From the NCBI RefSeq assembly GCF_949628215.1, contig NW_027441230.1, positions 62,001 to 126,000 on the forward strand: a stretch of DNA of 64,000 nucleotides, written 5' to 3'. Both the position numbers and the translations under genes were made by a program. Source of the stretch: Phalacrocorax aristotelis. Lineage: Eukaryota > Chordata > Aves > Suliformes > Phalacrocoracidae. Positions 34,165 through 46,388 of this stretch are shown in pieces. Numbering within the stretch: position 1 is the first letter of the stretch; every line of letters starts with the position of its first letter. Below the pieces are notes generated by a model. That model was not told the origin of the DNA. It saw only the letters and a list, made by a program, of their open reading frames with translations, and searched no databases.

Positions 34165-35984
34165 CACCTTTCAACACTCAAATCCTCATTTTTCAGTCCC
34201 AAACCCTCACTTTCAAGGTCGAAACCCCTCATTTAAGGCACAAAGCCTCCTTTTTTAACAGCCGAACCCTGTCTTGTGGGTCCAAACCCCACTTTTAAGG
34301 CACAAACCCTGATTTTTAGGTCCCAAACCCTCGCTTTGAGGCTCCAAACCTATCTTTTCCACACAAAGCCTCATTTTTATATGCCAAACCTTCACTTTTA
34401 GGGTCCAAATCCCTCCTTTTTAGGCACACACCCTCATTTTTAATAGCCTAAGCCTCCCTTTTATTGTCCAAACCCCTCTTTTAATGCTCAAAGCCTTATA
34501 GTCAGGACTGCAAACCTCACTTTTAGGGACCAAACCCCTGTTTTAAAGGTCAAAGCCTCATTTTTAACACCCAAAGCCACACTCCCAGCGTCCAAACCCC
34601 TCTTTTAATGCTCAGTGCCTCCTTTTATGTCCCAAATCCTCACCTTTAGAATTGAATCCTGTCTTGTAAAGCTCAAGCCTTCATTTGTTCGTTCCAAACT
34701 GTGGGTTTTAGGGTCTAACCCCTTGTTTAATGCTCAAAGCCTCATTTTTATCACCCAAACCCTCACTGCAAGGGTCCAAACCCCTCTTTTAAAGCTCAGT
34801 GCTACCTTTTGAGGTCCCAAGCACTCACTTTTAGCATTCAAATCCAATCATTTACTGCTCAAACCATCATTTTTTGCTCCAAACTGTGAGTTTTGGGGTT
34901 CAAACCCATCTTTTAAGGCTCAAAGCCTCATTTAGAAGTCCCAAACCTTCACTTTTAGGGTCCAAACCCCTCCTTTTCATGGACTAAATCTCATTTTTAC
35001 ATTCCAAATCCTCCCTTTTATTGGTCAAACCCCTCTTCTAAGGCTCAAAGCCTCATTTTTAGGTCCCAAACCCTCCCTTCAAAGCACCCAAAACCTCACT
35101 TTCAACAGCAAAGCCTCAGAGTTAGGACCATAAACCTCACTTTTAGGCTCCAAACCCCTGTTTTAAAGGTCAAACCCTCACTTTTAGGACCCAAAGCCCT
35201 CTTAACACAGCTAAAGCCTCCGCTTGAGCATTAAACCCCCTCTTTTAGCACTCAGTGCTTCATTTTTAGGTGCCAAACCAACCCTCACTTTTAGCATCAA
35301 ATCGACTACATTATTGCTCAAACCGTAAGTTTTTTGTTGCAAACCATGAGTTTTAGAGCCCAAACCCCTCTTTTAAATCCAAAAGACTCATTTAGATGTC
35401 CCAAACCCTCACTGCTAGGGTCCAGACCTGCCTTTTTTACTGTCAAAACCTCATTTATATCTTGCAAAGCCTCACATTTAGGGTCTAAATCATCGTTTCG
35501 GGCTCAAAGCATCCTTTTTTGGTCCCAAACCAACCCTCACTTTTAGGACCCAAACCCCTCCTTTTTAGGGACAAACCCTCATTTTTAAGTTCAAAAGCCT
35601 CCATTTTATTGTCCAAAGCCCTCTTTTAAAGCTCAAAGCCTCATTTGTAACAGCCAAACCCTCCCTTGCAGGGTTCAAATTCCTCTTTTAAAAGTCAAAG
35701 CCTCACTTTTAACACCCAAAGCCGCACTTCCAGCATCCAAACCCCACTTGTAACGCTCAGTCCCTCCTCTTTAGCTCCCAAACCCTCACTTTTAGCAGCG
35801 ACTCCGGTCCTTTCATGCTCTAACCATCAGTTTTTCTTTCAAAACCGTGCCTTTTAGGATCCAAACCCCTCGTTTAAGGCTAAAAGCCTCATCTATAGGC
35901 TCCAACCCTCACTTTCAGGGTCCATACCCCACTTTGAAAGCTAAAAGCCTCCGTTTTAAATTCCAAACCTTCACTTCTAGGGCC
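34165..35984 (-). repeat. Tandem repeat array A, C-rich (inverted) half
   Basis: This is the same monomer family as 32519-34152 but reverse-complemented (cctcatttttaggtcccaaa type). The orientation flips within about 12 bp at 34153-34165. The array ends exactly where the ERV LTR begins. Confidence 0.93.
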
Positions 35985-36530
35985 TGTGGTGGTTTGGCCG
36001 GCAGCTCAGCCCCACACAGTCGCTCGCCCCCTCCCCCACCGGTAGATGGCGGAGGGAATCAGAAGGGTAACGCTCGTGCGTTGGGATAAGAGCAGTTTCA
36101 TAAATGAAATTAAAAGAAACAACAACAGAAATGCAATGGAAAGGAGAACAACGAGAGGCGCAAAGCCCCGCGGGGTGGGGGGAAAGGGGTGGGAAAGGGG
36201 GGGGGGGGCGGAGAGGGGGAACGAACCGCGGGAACAAACCCCACGCGCCGCAGCCGCTCACCCACCGCCGACCCGCCGCCGCCCCGCTCCCGAGCCGCAA
36301 CTGCCCCCCGCACCCCACCTCACCCCCCCCCCTTAATATCCTGGTCGTGGTGTCACGTGGTATGGAGTGAACATGCCACTGGCCAGTCGGGGTCAGCCGC
36401 CCCCCCCGCGGCCCCGCCCCTCCCAGCACCCCCCCACCCCCACCCCCCCGCGGCAGAGCGCGGGAAGCCGGAAAGGCAGCCGCCCCCCACGGTGAGGAGA
36501 ATTAACCCCTTCTCAGCCAAAACCAGCACA
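35985..36530 (-). mobile_element. ERV 3' LTR (env-less, ERVL-like)
   Basis: Read on the minus strand, the LTR starts TGTGCTGGTTTTGGCTGAGA and ends CCGGCCAAACCACCACA, so it has TGT...ACA ends and is 546 bp. A GATATTAAG TATA-like box lies near 36337. Its middle is very GC- and G-run-rich (36170-36480). The usual AATAAA appears degraded to a tatgaaac form. It belongs to a common avian LTR family as I remember it. Just upstream lies a purine tract (aaggggaggcgg), as expected for a 3' LTR. Its outer end abuts repeat array A. Confidence 0.85.
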
Positions 36531-36742
36531 GCCGCCTCCCCTTATTCCACACCGCTCACGCCATGCCCAGGTCCCATACCTGGGCTGCTGCACGCCGAGT
36601 CAGGCATCCTTCCGTCACTGCTGCACTTTGCTTGTGTCGCAGTTTATCTTCCATGGCTTGGGAGGCTCGTACTCTGGTATCGTGGATACAACACAGAGGT
36701 GACACACAGTATTATACAGCAGTTCGCATTGCCCCATTCAGT
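36531..36742 (-). other. ERV 3' noncoding region with polypurine tract
   Basis: Only about 210 bp separate the integrase stop from the LTR. They contain a polypurine tract (aataaggggaggcggc on the minus strand) and no env-like frame. Lack of env fits an ERVL-type element or a deleted provirus. Confidence 0.7.
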
Positions 36743-37531
36743 TCATTGCCTGTTTTCGCCCAAAATCAAACCCCCTTGAGGCACACGTCGGACTTCTCCG
36801 TCCTCCCGCATCACCCACCAAGTGCACCCAGGTCCTCGAGCAAAAGCAATCCCACGAACGGCTTTGCCTTTGCCTGAGGCAGGGAGGACCCAGACTGTGT
36901 TGCCCAGCGTACTTTTTGCGTGCGCTACAGGGCCTCCATCCCCTCCCACAGGATGTAGGATTTCTGACTGGGCAGGGCCAGCTCGCCTGGCAGATCCCCT
37001 CCTGTTGACTAACCACGTGGCTTTTGCCAAATGTGCACCCCAGGGCCTGAATGTCCCACCCCCCATTGCTCTCAGCGTAGTTTTTAACAGTCCATTGTAC
37101 CCCTCCATTTTCCCAGAGGCTGGTGCGTGACAGGGGGTGTGATACACCCACTCAATGCCGCGCTCTTTGGCCCAGGGGTCTATGAGGTTGTTTCGGAAAC
37201 GAGTCCCGTTGTCTGACTCAGTTCTCTCTGAGGTGCCATGTCGCCACAGGACTTGTTTTTCCAGACCCAGGAGAGCGTTCCGGGCAGTGGCGTGGGGGAC
37301 AGGAGATGTTTCCAGCCAGTCAGTCAATGTTTCTACCATTGTAAGCCCATGGCGCTTGCCTTGGCGGGTCTGTGGGAGTGTGATATAGTCAATGTGCCAG
37401 GCCTCCCCATATTTATATTTCAGCCATCGTCCCCCACACCACAGAGGCTTTACCCGCTTCGCTTGCTTGATTGCAGCGCACGTGTCACATTCGTGGATAA
37501 CCTGTGCAATAACATCCATGGTCAAGTCCAC
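36743..37531 (-). pseudogene. ERV pol: integrase, copy 2
   Basis: This is an open frame of about 262 codons without a natural ATG (it begins at GTG). It shows the CxxC half of the zinc finger (CDTCAAIK), a WHIDYITL first Asp, an ESDNGTRF second Asp, the SGKMEGYNG catalytic Glu block and a C-terminal domain ending LILGEN. The catalytic D, D and E residues are present. The frame is shifted relative to RNase H, and that break also exists in copy 1. It is part of an inactive, 5'-truncated provirus. Confidence 0.9.
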
Positions 37532-37551
37532 CCCTCGATCACGAGCCCACT

Positions 37552-38136
37552 CTATGTTGCATCTCTCCCTTGATGGCCTGAGGTGTCATGGGCCCACCGA
37601 GCTAGAAATAGTTCACCCTTTTGCTGCCAGTCCAGATCCACCTCAGCCACTTCAATCTTGGCAGCCTGATCTACCTGCTGGTTGTTTCGATGCTCTTCAG
37701 TGGCCCGACTCTTGGGGACGTGAGCATCCACATGCCGTACCTTTACAACCAGGTTCTCTTCCTGGGCAGCAATATCTTGCCCCAGTGCGGCAGCCCAGAT
37801 GGCTTTGCCTCTGCGCTGCCAGTTCTGCTTCCATTGCTGCAGCCAGCCCCACAGGGCATTTGCCACCATCCAGGAGTCAGTACAGAGATAGAGCACTGGC
37901 CACTTTTCCCGTTCAGCAATGTCTAAGGCCAGCTGGATGGCCTTTACCTCTGCAAACTGACTCGATTCACCTTCTCCTTCAGCAGTTTCTGCTACTTGTC
38001 GTGTAGGACTCCATACAGCAGCCTTCCATCTCCGGTGCTTTCCCACAAGGCGACAGGACCCATCAGTAAACAGGGCATACTGCTTCTCATTTTCTGGCAG
38101 TTTGTTATACAGTGGGGCCTCTTCAGCACGTGTCAC
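37552..38136 (-). pseudogene. ERV pol: RNase H and HH half of integrase finger, copy 2
   Basis: Open for 194 codons, with FTDGS, AEVKAIQLAL, LYLCTDSW and VRHVDAHVPKS (RNase H catalytic pattern), then HDTSGH of the integrase zinc finger. In copy 1 this same region is interrupted by a TAG. A stop ends the frame at 37552, caused by a shared frameshift before the integrase CxxC. Confidence 0.9.
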
Positions 38137-38490
38137 CCCCTCCTCTGGTCATATTCCAAAGTCTTTGCCTTCTGGCCAGCCCATGGTCACTTCCAAGACT
38201 CCCGGGCCACTGGGGTTCCCTACTCGAGCCTGCTGGGTGATCAGTGCGACCCATTTACTCCATGTAGCATCACTTTGTGCTAATCCCACCTGGCACTGCT
38301 TGTGGTTCTCCCGAGTGCGGGGGGCTTTGAAGAGCTCTTGGTGCACAACGGGCACCCAGCCTCTGTTCGCACCATACCCGATCGTCGCTCATGGGCTCTC
38401 CCCTGAGCCCGTCTGACCGTACGCCGGCAGAGTGGCGTTATAACCGTGCCAGGAGCTCTCCAGCACTCCCTGACCATGATCACCAGAGAC
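38137..38490 (-). pseudogene. ERV pol: segment upstream of RNase H, copy 2
   Basis: This is the same broken pol piece as 1307-1680. In-frame stops separate it from RNase H. ERV similarity fades near 38490, so gag, protease and most of reverse transcriptase are absent. Confidence 0.6.
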
Positions 38491-38509
38491 CTCTCTCTAA
38501 CAAACCATC

Positions 38510-40193
38510 AAGTGCCTCCTCTGCATAAGCGAGCAAGCAAATGCACTCACAGGCACTGCTGTCTGCCAGGAGAGCCCTCACTGACTGTTTAAATTAAGAA
38601 TCAAGACTGGCAAGCACACTTGACAGTAGCACTCAGTTCCAGGAGGACAGAAATGCAGATAAAATCTAGCCACTGCTTCACACCAGGAAAGTGATAAATG
38701 CCGGTCTTTTGCGTTACGCTGACATGAGTGTTAGTAACGGGAGATAAAGGAACTGACCGGCCTCCAGCTGCGTATTAGTGACAGCTGCTTTCAGTTGGTT
38801 CTTTGACTCAAGGCTTACCTGGCCCACGGAACTGCTGGATCCTGCGGAGACGAGCATGCCGTTCTCGTCCTTTAGGAAGCTCCTCTGAGACCAATAGGCT
38901 GGATCAGAAGCAAAGGCTTTCCTGTGCCCTGGATTCCTAGGGTCACACACGCTTGTGCTGTCGGTGTTCACAGAAGTCACACACCTCCTTCCTGCATCCT
39001 TCTCTCTGTCTGTATTCAAATTACAGCCATAGTATCAAACTACCAGCAATCAGGCTTTCACTAATAAATCATGGTCTAGTCTGGGTTTAAACCCAGTTCA
39101 AGAGCAAGGCACACCACACCGATGGCTGCTGTGGGATAAGCCTGCTCTTGAACCACGCCGGGTGATGCACAGCCCAGGAGTGAGTGACCTGAACCAACAG
39201 GCACATCAGGAACCGCCACTTGCATTTTTCCCTCTGCCTCACGTATGGGTCACCCACACAGCACAGTGCATTGGGAAACGCTTTTTATTTGAGGAACAGA
39301 TGTCATTCAAAAGGAACCGCAGAACATTTCTCTCCGAGCATCCAAAGGCACTCGTTATCGTGACTGCTTTGGTGAGAACAGCATTCCTGCGATGGAAACC
39401 TGCAAGGTTTGCACAGAAGACAAAAGTACCAGCAACGTAAGAAACAAATGCTACCTTACTATGTGAAATTCTATTATTTCATAGCATTTTCCGACTGGCC
39501 TAGACTAAGAGGTTACAAGCATTGCCTAACAACTCACAAGAGACTATGGACTGGCTTCTGCCTGGAGCTTACTTCTTCCCCACCACAAGCTAGTTATGGT
39601 TGGTTACATGGGAAGGGATGAATTGCAGCAAATAAATGGAGTGCGCTGACAACCCTGAGAGTCATCTTCCATGAGAAGGGGTTCTGATGGGGGATTAAAC
39701 TACTTAGTTATCTGCGGCCTTATTTGCATGCTGGGCATGTCCTTGTAGTACGATCTGTCCAAGGTCTTGGTCTTTTCTCATGACAAAAGGACAGCAGAGA
39801 AGGACAGTAACTGACCTTCATTGCCCTCAAGTCCAAATATACCAGAACTGAGGTTGATTTGGCCCTACCACCTGTAGGAAACTCATCTGACAGCTACTGG
39901 CCTCTTTCCTGCTCTTTATCGTTCTGCCTATTTTTAAGTGAAAGAGGCAGAAACAAAGCAGAAAGGTGTCAGCAAGTGGGAAGAGATCACTATTTGATCA
40001 CACAATCAAGTCTAGCAAGATGTGTACACCAACAGCTTGATGCTCATCATTGTTTTCGTTTCAGCTCTCTTAAATTCTCTAAACACATTTACCATAGTGT
40101 AAATATATCTATTTTGCATAACAAACATTATCATAACAGAAAAAACTCTCTCTCAACTGGGCTTCTGCTCGTTTCCTACCCATAACTCCCTAC
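38510..40193. other. Unassigned sequence 3' of AHCTF1-like exons, copy 2
   Basis: This is the counterpart of 1681-3363, with no recognised exon. Its first 60 bp differ unusually strongly from copy 1. Confidence 0.5.
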
Positions 40194-40289
40194 CTTTGGC
40201 CAATACACGACTGCTGAAAGGTGCTCTTGGATCCACATATCCTGCATTAGCTGGTTTTGTTACCGTTGAGAACGGCTTTGGTCTTGCGG
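40194..40289 (-). CDS. AHCTF1: AHCTF1-like exon E24, copy 2
   Basis: Same borders as copy 1. Two substitutions give RPKPFSTV, closer to ELYS RPKPLSAV than copy 1 is, which strengthens the assignment of this diverged exon. Confidence 0.72.
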
Positions 40290-40374
40290 CTGTAAAGCAC
40301 GAGGGAAAAACGATCAGCCTTGTGCAATCAAAGCGATGGTTAGTTGTGCGTTATGTTCCCCCCTGAAAAATTAC

Positions 40375-40522
40375 CTCCTCTTGGTCCGGATGAAGGCAGA
40401 TGGGAAGGCTTGGCTCTCCCTGCAGCCAGCTGCCTCGGACCTCTAGGAAGGGTCTTGCCGTGTTGGCCTGAGAGAGAATTTCTGGCAACTGCTCTCTGTC
40501 TCCAGCGAGGAGCACGATCATT
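40375..40522 (-). CDS. AHCTF1: AHCTF1-like exon E23, copy 2
   Basis: Identical to copy 1 except one Arg-to-His change near the end (position about 40401). The splice sites are the same, phase 0 in and 1 out. Confidence 0.8.
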
Positions 40523-41699
40523 CTGATGAACAAAAAGTGTAAAGCAAGAAGGTAACTAATGACAAGGAGTTCATTGCACGGAACTCTCGGTGCTATTTCA
40601 AATTAGTGAATATGTTTCCTCTACAGGTGCAGTAAAATACACCCATGGCACAGAACGGCAGCCAGTTCTGACCATCAGCGCACACCAGCTTCACCCGGTA
40701 TTTTTAGCCAAGCCGAAGGAAGACTGGAATAACAACAGAACCTACAGCTATAATTTAAAACCATTCACGCACTCTGCAGAACCTGATTCTGACACGCTCG
40801 TCAGCACCCACAAGTTTCACGTGGCTGACAAAACAGCAGCCTTGCCCTTGTTTTTCCTGAAACGCCACTGCCCCAGGTGACTGAATCTCCAGGGCAACGG
40901 CGGGTTACGTTGGACAAAAGGAAGTGACGATTAAAATGAGGAAGAGAAAGCTACCTACACACCCCTTCCCCCTGGATGGAAGCTTTCAAACGCAGGACCT
41001 AAGCCTTCCAAAGCCACCTGGGTACGTTTGCTTCCCTGGAGAACTATGGTTCCCCAAAACAGCACATGGATCACAGAACCACCACAGAAGTTCCCATGAC
41101 ACAGGCTTTGACCTGCCTATTTTGAGATACCGAAGTTAGGTAGGAATTTCTGTCCTAAAAGTGGTAAAACGAAAGCTGTGGAACTGCAGAGCTCACGCTA
41201 TAATTTGAGGAAATAACACAAAAAAAGAACACCCCACGGTGCAAATTTTGCCTGTGGATTGGCATCCTGACCGCTCTCAGCGAGAGAAAGAGAGTTGCGT
41301 GCAAGGTACAAGAGATACACACAACACTCTCTTCATTCCACAGTGACCCAAACAACTTCCAATAATCCCAGCCCTCCATAACCTACATCTCTGAATAACT
41401 GAGTGGTGAGAGCGGCTGACAGGGAAGAGATCTATTTATTCCTCAGATGCAAACAAACTATCAGAAGTGGAGCCAACAACAGCCTGGAACATTGAATTTA
41501 CAACTTCACAGGGCAGCGTTGGAGCAGCGAAACATTTTGTTCCACTTTTGGGTTCAGCTGTAACGTAAGGTGTAGAGGCTCGTTCCTGGTATTTCAAAGA
41601 AGGGTGTGATAAGGAAAGCAGGATTCTCACCGAGCGCTGTTAAACCGGTTCGTAACCCCTGAGAGAAACCGGCCCACTCGGCAGAACTTTTACGCTTAC

Positions 41700-41813
41700 C
41701 GTGAGATGAACGTTCATCGCCTGGGTCAGCTGTGCTGCTGGGACGTAGTGGGCACGCTGCAGACGGTGGACTGAAAGAATGCCACGGTTCCGTAAAAATT
41801 TCTCCACACACTT
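41700..41813 (-). CDS. AHCTF1: AHCTF1-like exon E22, copy 2
   Basis: Identical to copy 1, including the six-residue in-frame deletion before LQRAHYVPA, so that deletion predates the duplication. Confidence 0.85.
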
Positions 41814-41906
41814 CTATGAGAAATATCACATTTAAAACAATAGATGACGATACTGCCTCTTCTCTTTGCAAAGAGGGATGAAGGTTTTCTTCTTGTCCGC
41901 ACTTAC

Positions 41907-42051
41907 TTGTTCGGAGCCTGTGAAAGGCAGCTTCAGGAAGTCTTCCACCAGCCCCATCTCCCGACACATGTCATACATGTGTTTTAGTAGTTCGTCCATG
42001 TTTACCTTAGTGGTGTGTTGCTGCAGCAGAGCCCAAGCCTCCGCCGTGCAC
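41907..42051 (-). CDS. AHCTF1: AHCTF1-like exon E21, copy 2
   Basis: Identical to copy 1. It carries the strongly ELYS-like [15 protein letters not shown] segment and the same GT/AG borders. Confidence 0.92.
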
Positions 42052-42222
42052 CTGTAATTAATTTTTCGAGATGTAAAGGAATATTAATAGGATAACAAAA
42101 AAGATGCCCCTCAACTATTGTGCTCAAAGTTTAAAGGAAATTTAGGGGTTTGTGATTTCTGTTGTTTGTTCTCCACCTTTCACAGGATTTCAATGCCAAA
42201 ATGGTGGCATATATTTCTTTAC

Positions 42223-42410
42223 CTGTTGGACAACAGCACAGTGAGGAAGAGCCGCACTTCACGACTGCTTGAGAACGACGGCTTCATCGTCTGTGTGTAT
42301 CTGAGGGCTCACCCATGCTCTCCTTGGCACACGAGGGACTGAGGAACTCTCACGTGTTGCCACGACACAGGTTTGATTGCAGCCGGATGAAAGAGCAGGG
42401 CCAGGGAGCT
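42223..42410 (-). pseudogene. AHCTF1: AHCTF1-like exon E20 with in-frame TGA, copy 2
   Basis: Identical to copy 1, with the TGA at 42311-42309 between CQGEH-G and ALRY. A stop shared by both duplicates means the lesion arose before the duplication. Confidence 0.9.
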
Positions 42411-43159
42411 CTGCAGGAGCCAGAGATCAGCTTTACTGAGATATATACACACACGCACGCAACAAAGCTATTCAAAAGTGTCTTCAGTGAGGGTGAAGGT
42501 CTGTTACAGAAACTGAGGCGATGACTAATGAAAGACTTGATACAGGACAGGCAAATGTAAATTCTGAAGGATTTGCAGCAAAAAATATTCAGTGAGCCGT
42601 ACGGAGCAAAGGGAGTCTTTTAAAAGGAGCGATTCTCACTTTTCTAGGACCACCAAATCTCCGTATGCAAACATCACCTTTTATAACTACAGGTTATTCT
42701 CCCAGGCAAACAGGTTATACTGACATCGTGACAGGCAAAGAACACCATTCAGCATCAGCAGGAACATGAATTAGATGGAAAAGTCATTTTTGCAGTCTTC
42801 CACCTCAAATCACGCTGCCGGGATGGTATTTTGAATATTTAAAGTACCCAAACCACTGCTTCTGAGAAAGTGCGCGCCTGCTCTGCTGGAAACAACCCAA
42901 ACAGATGGCTTTGGCGAGTCACGTGTCAAGCATTATTAAAGGCGGCTTCGTCACTGCCTTAATCCATTTCCTGCCAACGTAACGGAAACCAAACTGCAGA
43001 TCATCACGTCTTGCTGAAGGTGCTGCTGGAGCAGAAGTACAAAAAAAGCTTCCCATGGTTTATCACCTGTTATTAGCTAAGCACCAGGTTTTTAAAGTCA
43101 TTTGCTAGATCATAGCCTTGTACCACAACGTATGCCTAACTAAACTGTCACATGCTTAC

Positions 43160-43306
43160 TTCATAGTCCTTGTGGTCTAGAAGCCAAAATCCTTGAATAA
43201 GCTTCACGAAACTCCAAGGGATGGCAAAGGCAGCTGGGAAGGAGTTGACGGAAGCTTCTGTTTTGTTCCGAAAGGAATGCATGATGTCTAGCAGCAAGTA
43301 AATTGG
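43160..43306 (-). CDS. AHCTF1: AHCTF1-like exon E19, copy 2
   Basis: Two amino-acid changes from copy 1: the first codon is Pro instead of Thr, and an Arg becomes His after LLLDIM. Otherwise it is the same, phase 0/0. Confidence 0.92.
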
Positions 43307-44533
43307 CTGATATCAAGTATCTAATTAAGGCTAATAAATTTGCAAGACCAACAATTTATCCCATGAAATAATCACATGAAATAATATTATTCCTATGATT
43401 AATATAATAGGAATAAATAATAAAAGGAAATAAAAATATCATAGTGGTAGGACGCAGAAAATACTCATGTATTAGTCCTGCCGTTTTACGCTGTTGCAAC
43501 CTGAAGGTAGCCAGGCCCTAACAACAAAATTGCATTCTGAATAAATAACCAGAAAGACAGACTCTCTGATTTCTCCAAGGCATTCAGAAAGGTTGCCTTT
43601 CGATATTTAAACAGTTCCGTTGGAAACTCAGGCTCCCTCTTTAGTCACTGGAGCCACCGGCTGGACATTCAAAACACGTGAACGGCCAATGCTTGATTAT
43701 TAAAGCAAACAAGTTCTACAGCTGGTTTTTCCCTCCTTTCCAGCGTATATGAAACAACTGAAATTAGGGTGTCCTTACAGCACAGCTTAGCTCTCAATGA
43801 TTAAAACTGGATTTAAACCAGTACCTGGATCACTCATCGGCAGTGTCGTTTTCTCTTTCTGACAGCTGTTTTGGGGGGTGTATTCTCATCAGAGAGCTCC
43901 GGGGTGCAACAGCTTTTAAAGCCCCTGCTCTCTAGGCTCCCCTCTCGGGTCAGGCAACAAACAACCAAAGCAACACAGTGTATTTCGGCAGCTTAAAAAT
44001 TCAGTTTCTGCCCAGTGGCTTTTCTCTTCTCTCTCTCTTTATTATTCTGTGTGCCTCCTCTTGTAACAGCACAAAAGCAAGCCCTCTTAGCTGTGCTGGA
44101 AAATGGATGATTTCAGCAAAATCAGGTCCTGGTAAACCGCTGTCAGAAATCCTTTTGCTCTGAAGCAGCACATTCTAGTGCATTGCTCGAGGAAGCAGCC
44201 GTTTGCTACAGCTATGGGTGCTTCAAGAATGAAAAACTGTCTAAATTTTGAGAAAACCTAAGGGAGCTTTCTACCTTTAACGTTGCTTAGTAAACCTGCT
44301 TTCTCGCATCAGAAAAGGCTTTGCAACAAAACATTTTAAAAATTCCTAAACAATCCACAGTACAAACAAATAATCAAAGCTTCCTTCTGTGCCTTCATTC
44401 TAAACTACATGTTTTCCCTTGCACTGTGTTTGAAGCATAAATTAGAAAATGCATCGAACGCGTAGGTGACAGACATTTCAGACCCCTGATGCGCGTATAC
44501 TGGAGGTGTGACAGAAATAACTCCAAGGGATAC

Positions 44534-44590
44534 GATTGCATGTTTGTGGCTTTCTTCAATGCCTTCTAGCAAATAGAGCTCCAGCAGTGC
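44534..44590 (-). CDS. AHCTF1: AHCTF1-like exon E18, copy 2
   Basis: A 57-bp exon with one Val-to-Ile change from copy 1 (LLEGIEE). The donor is ATC|GTATCC, still weak. Confidence 0.88.
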
Positions 44591-44716
44591 CTGGAATGAA
44601 AAGGGAAAAGGTTTTAAAAACTCCTCTCTTTGAGAAATCATTGGCTTTGGGGGAGGGCTGGGCTGGGGCTGGGGTTTGTGGTGGTGGTGGTTGTTTTCAG
44701 GGAACACAACACTCAC

Positions 44717-44840
44717 CCGTAAACTAGGAGGTGGGTATTTCCCAGTTCCTCCTTCCTCTCTCTGCCACATCTCCTCAACTTGGTCTCCCAACTGGGAAAC
44801 CATCCCATCGACCGTCAGGCAGTCAGAGTCCCATTTGCCT
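44717..44840 (-). CDS. AHCTF1: AHCTF1-like exon E17, copy 2
   Basis: Differs from copy 1 by one silent change. It encodes the well-conserved [10 protein letters not shown] segment. Confidence 0.93.
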
Positions 44841-46294
44841 CTGGAACAAAACGTAGCGAGGATTTGCACAGAGGAAAACACTAATTCCAGCCTCGCGGTG
44901 TCACAGATTTCCTCCAGCCAAAACAAAACCAGCAAAAGCTCCCACGAGCCCAAGAAAGGAACAAACATACACAGGCATGATCGTCACTTGAAATAGACTG
45001 GAAAGAAATTTCTCAGTCAGGTGAAAGGTGTTCATTAGATCATAGTGAGCTATTAAAGGAGTTCCAAGTAGGAATCCTAGAAGCTCCCCTATTAAGGGGA
45101 AAGTTGCAGTGACCTTTTAGTTTTCAGGTTTTCTTTTGTGCCGCATTACTTGTAATACAAAGGCAGCGTGAGCAAAGCTACCCCAAATCTCACGCCTCCA
45201 GCGGGACTGTTCCCACACACAGCGGTGAGACCACAGCACGGAAATGTCCGGCTTTGTTCTCAGCACCTCGCTTCTGTTACTGAAAAACAGTCACGGTCAC
45301 AAAGCTGAGCCCACAGCTGAATTCTGGTACCACCTGAAGCAGCACGTTTGTGCCTCTGCACATGCCATCACAGTGACGGAGGGCTGGCCTGTTAAACACT
45401 GCATTCCTCAGAAGCCCATCGCAGGCTCCTGCGGGCTGCGACGCCAGCCTTTCATTTCCCGAGGAGGACGAGCAGAAGCAGCACGCTGGAGGTGGTGCTT
45501 CTAAGGAGCCCGTGAGCCTGTACGAGAGTTACCTCAGAAGGAACCTCAGGAAGAGGAGCTTGAAAGCCAACGCCTGACATAGAGCAGCTTCCACCTGGAC
45601 TCCTCCTGCAGCACCTTGTTCACGGTGCCACAGCCTGAGCTTCTTTAGGACTTGCTTTAGTTACAGTACAGGTGCCAAATTAAAATCTGCTCTCACCTAA
45701 CCCAAGGCACATCACCTGTATGCCAGGGAGCCAGTCCAGGAAAGGGAGTTCCCGTGAGGAAGGCACTTTTATCCAGTCGCCAGGAGAGCGCTGGCTGTGC
45801 CAGCTGCGTGGACCTCTGCCCATCTCCTTCAAGGACACCGCGGTGCTTGGGAGTAGGAGATTTGGGCCAATCCCCTTATCGCCATCTACTACTCGTCAAG
45901 GAGAGAGATTATTTTTGGTTTTTAAAACATGCTTTCTTCTGTGTCCAGAACAATTGCTCTGCAAAGGCCGTGCCTTGCTGACCTGGCCGTGACGGATCCT
46001 GTCCTCATCACATGCCCTTTTCCAGTAGTCACAAATCACACAGAATAGCCAGTGAATTACGTGCGCTTCAAAGAAACGATGATACCAACAAAGGGCACTA
46101 AGCAGAGGTATATATCAACGTTTTAACCCAGGAAAGTAACCTCTGTGTTCTGCAGAACACGCGCATCACTGAAGTCAGGGCTGTTGCTGGCAAATGCATG
46201 AAGCGTAGCAAATGCAGCTGTTGATGGAAAAGCCACTCGCTGCCGCTTCTGAATTTGCAGCGGAACTGTTCTAGAGCTTTCCTGCACGTCTTAC

Positions 46295-46388
46295 CTTGAT
46301 AAACGCTCCAGTTTCTGTCGATGACCCGTGTAGTAGCTCTGAATCAGAGGATAATTGTAGAAAGGTCTAGAGAAACGCATATCACCTC
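46295..46388 (-). CDS. AHCTF1: AHCTF1-like exon E16, copy 2
   Basis: Identical to copy 1 (FYNYPLIQSYY segment), phase 1 in and 2 out. Confidence 0.92.

Noticed and set aside
32519..35984. CRISPR-like array
   Set aside because: There is no repeat-spacer structure. All units are degenerate copies of one monomer, and the genome is vertebrate.
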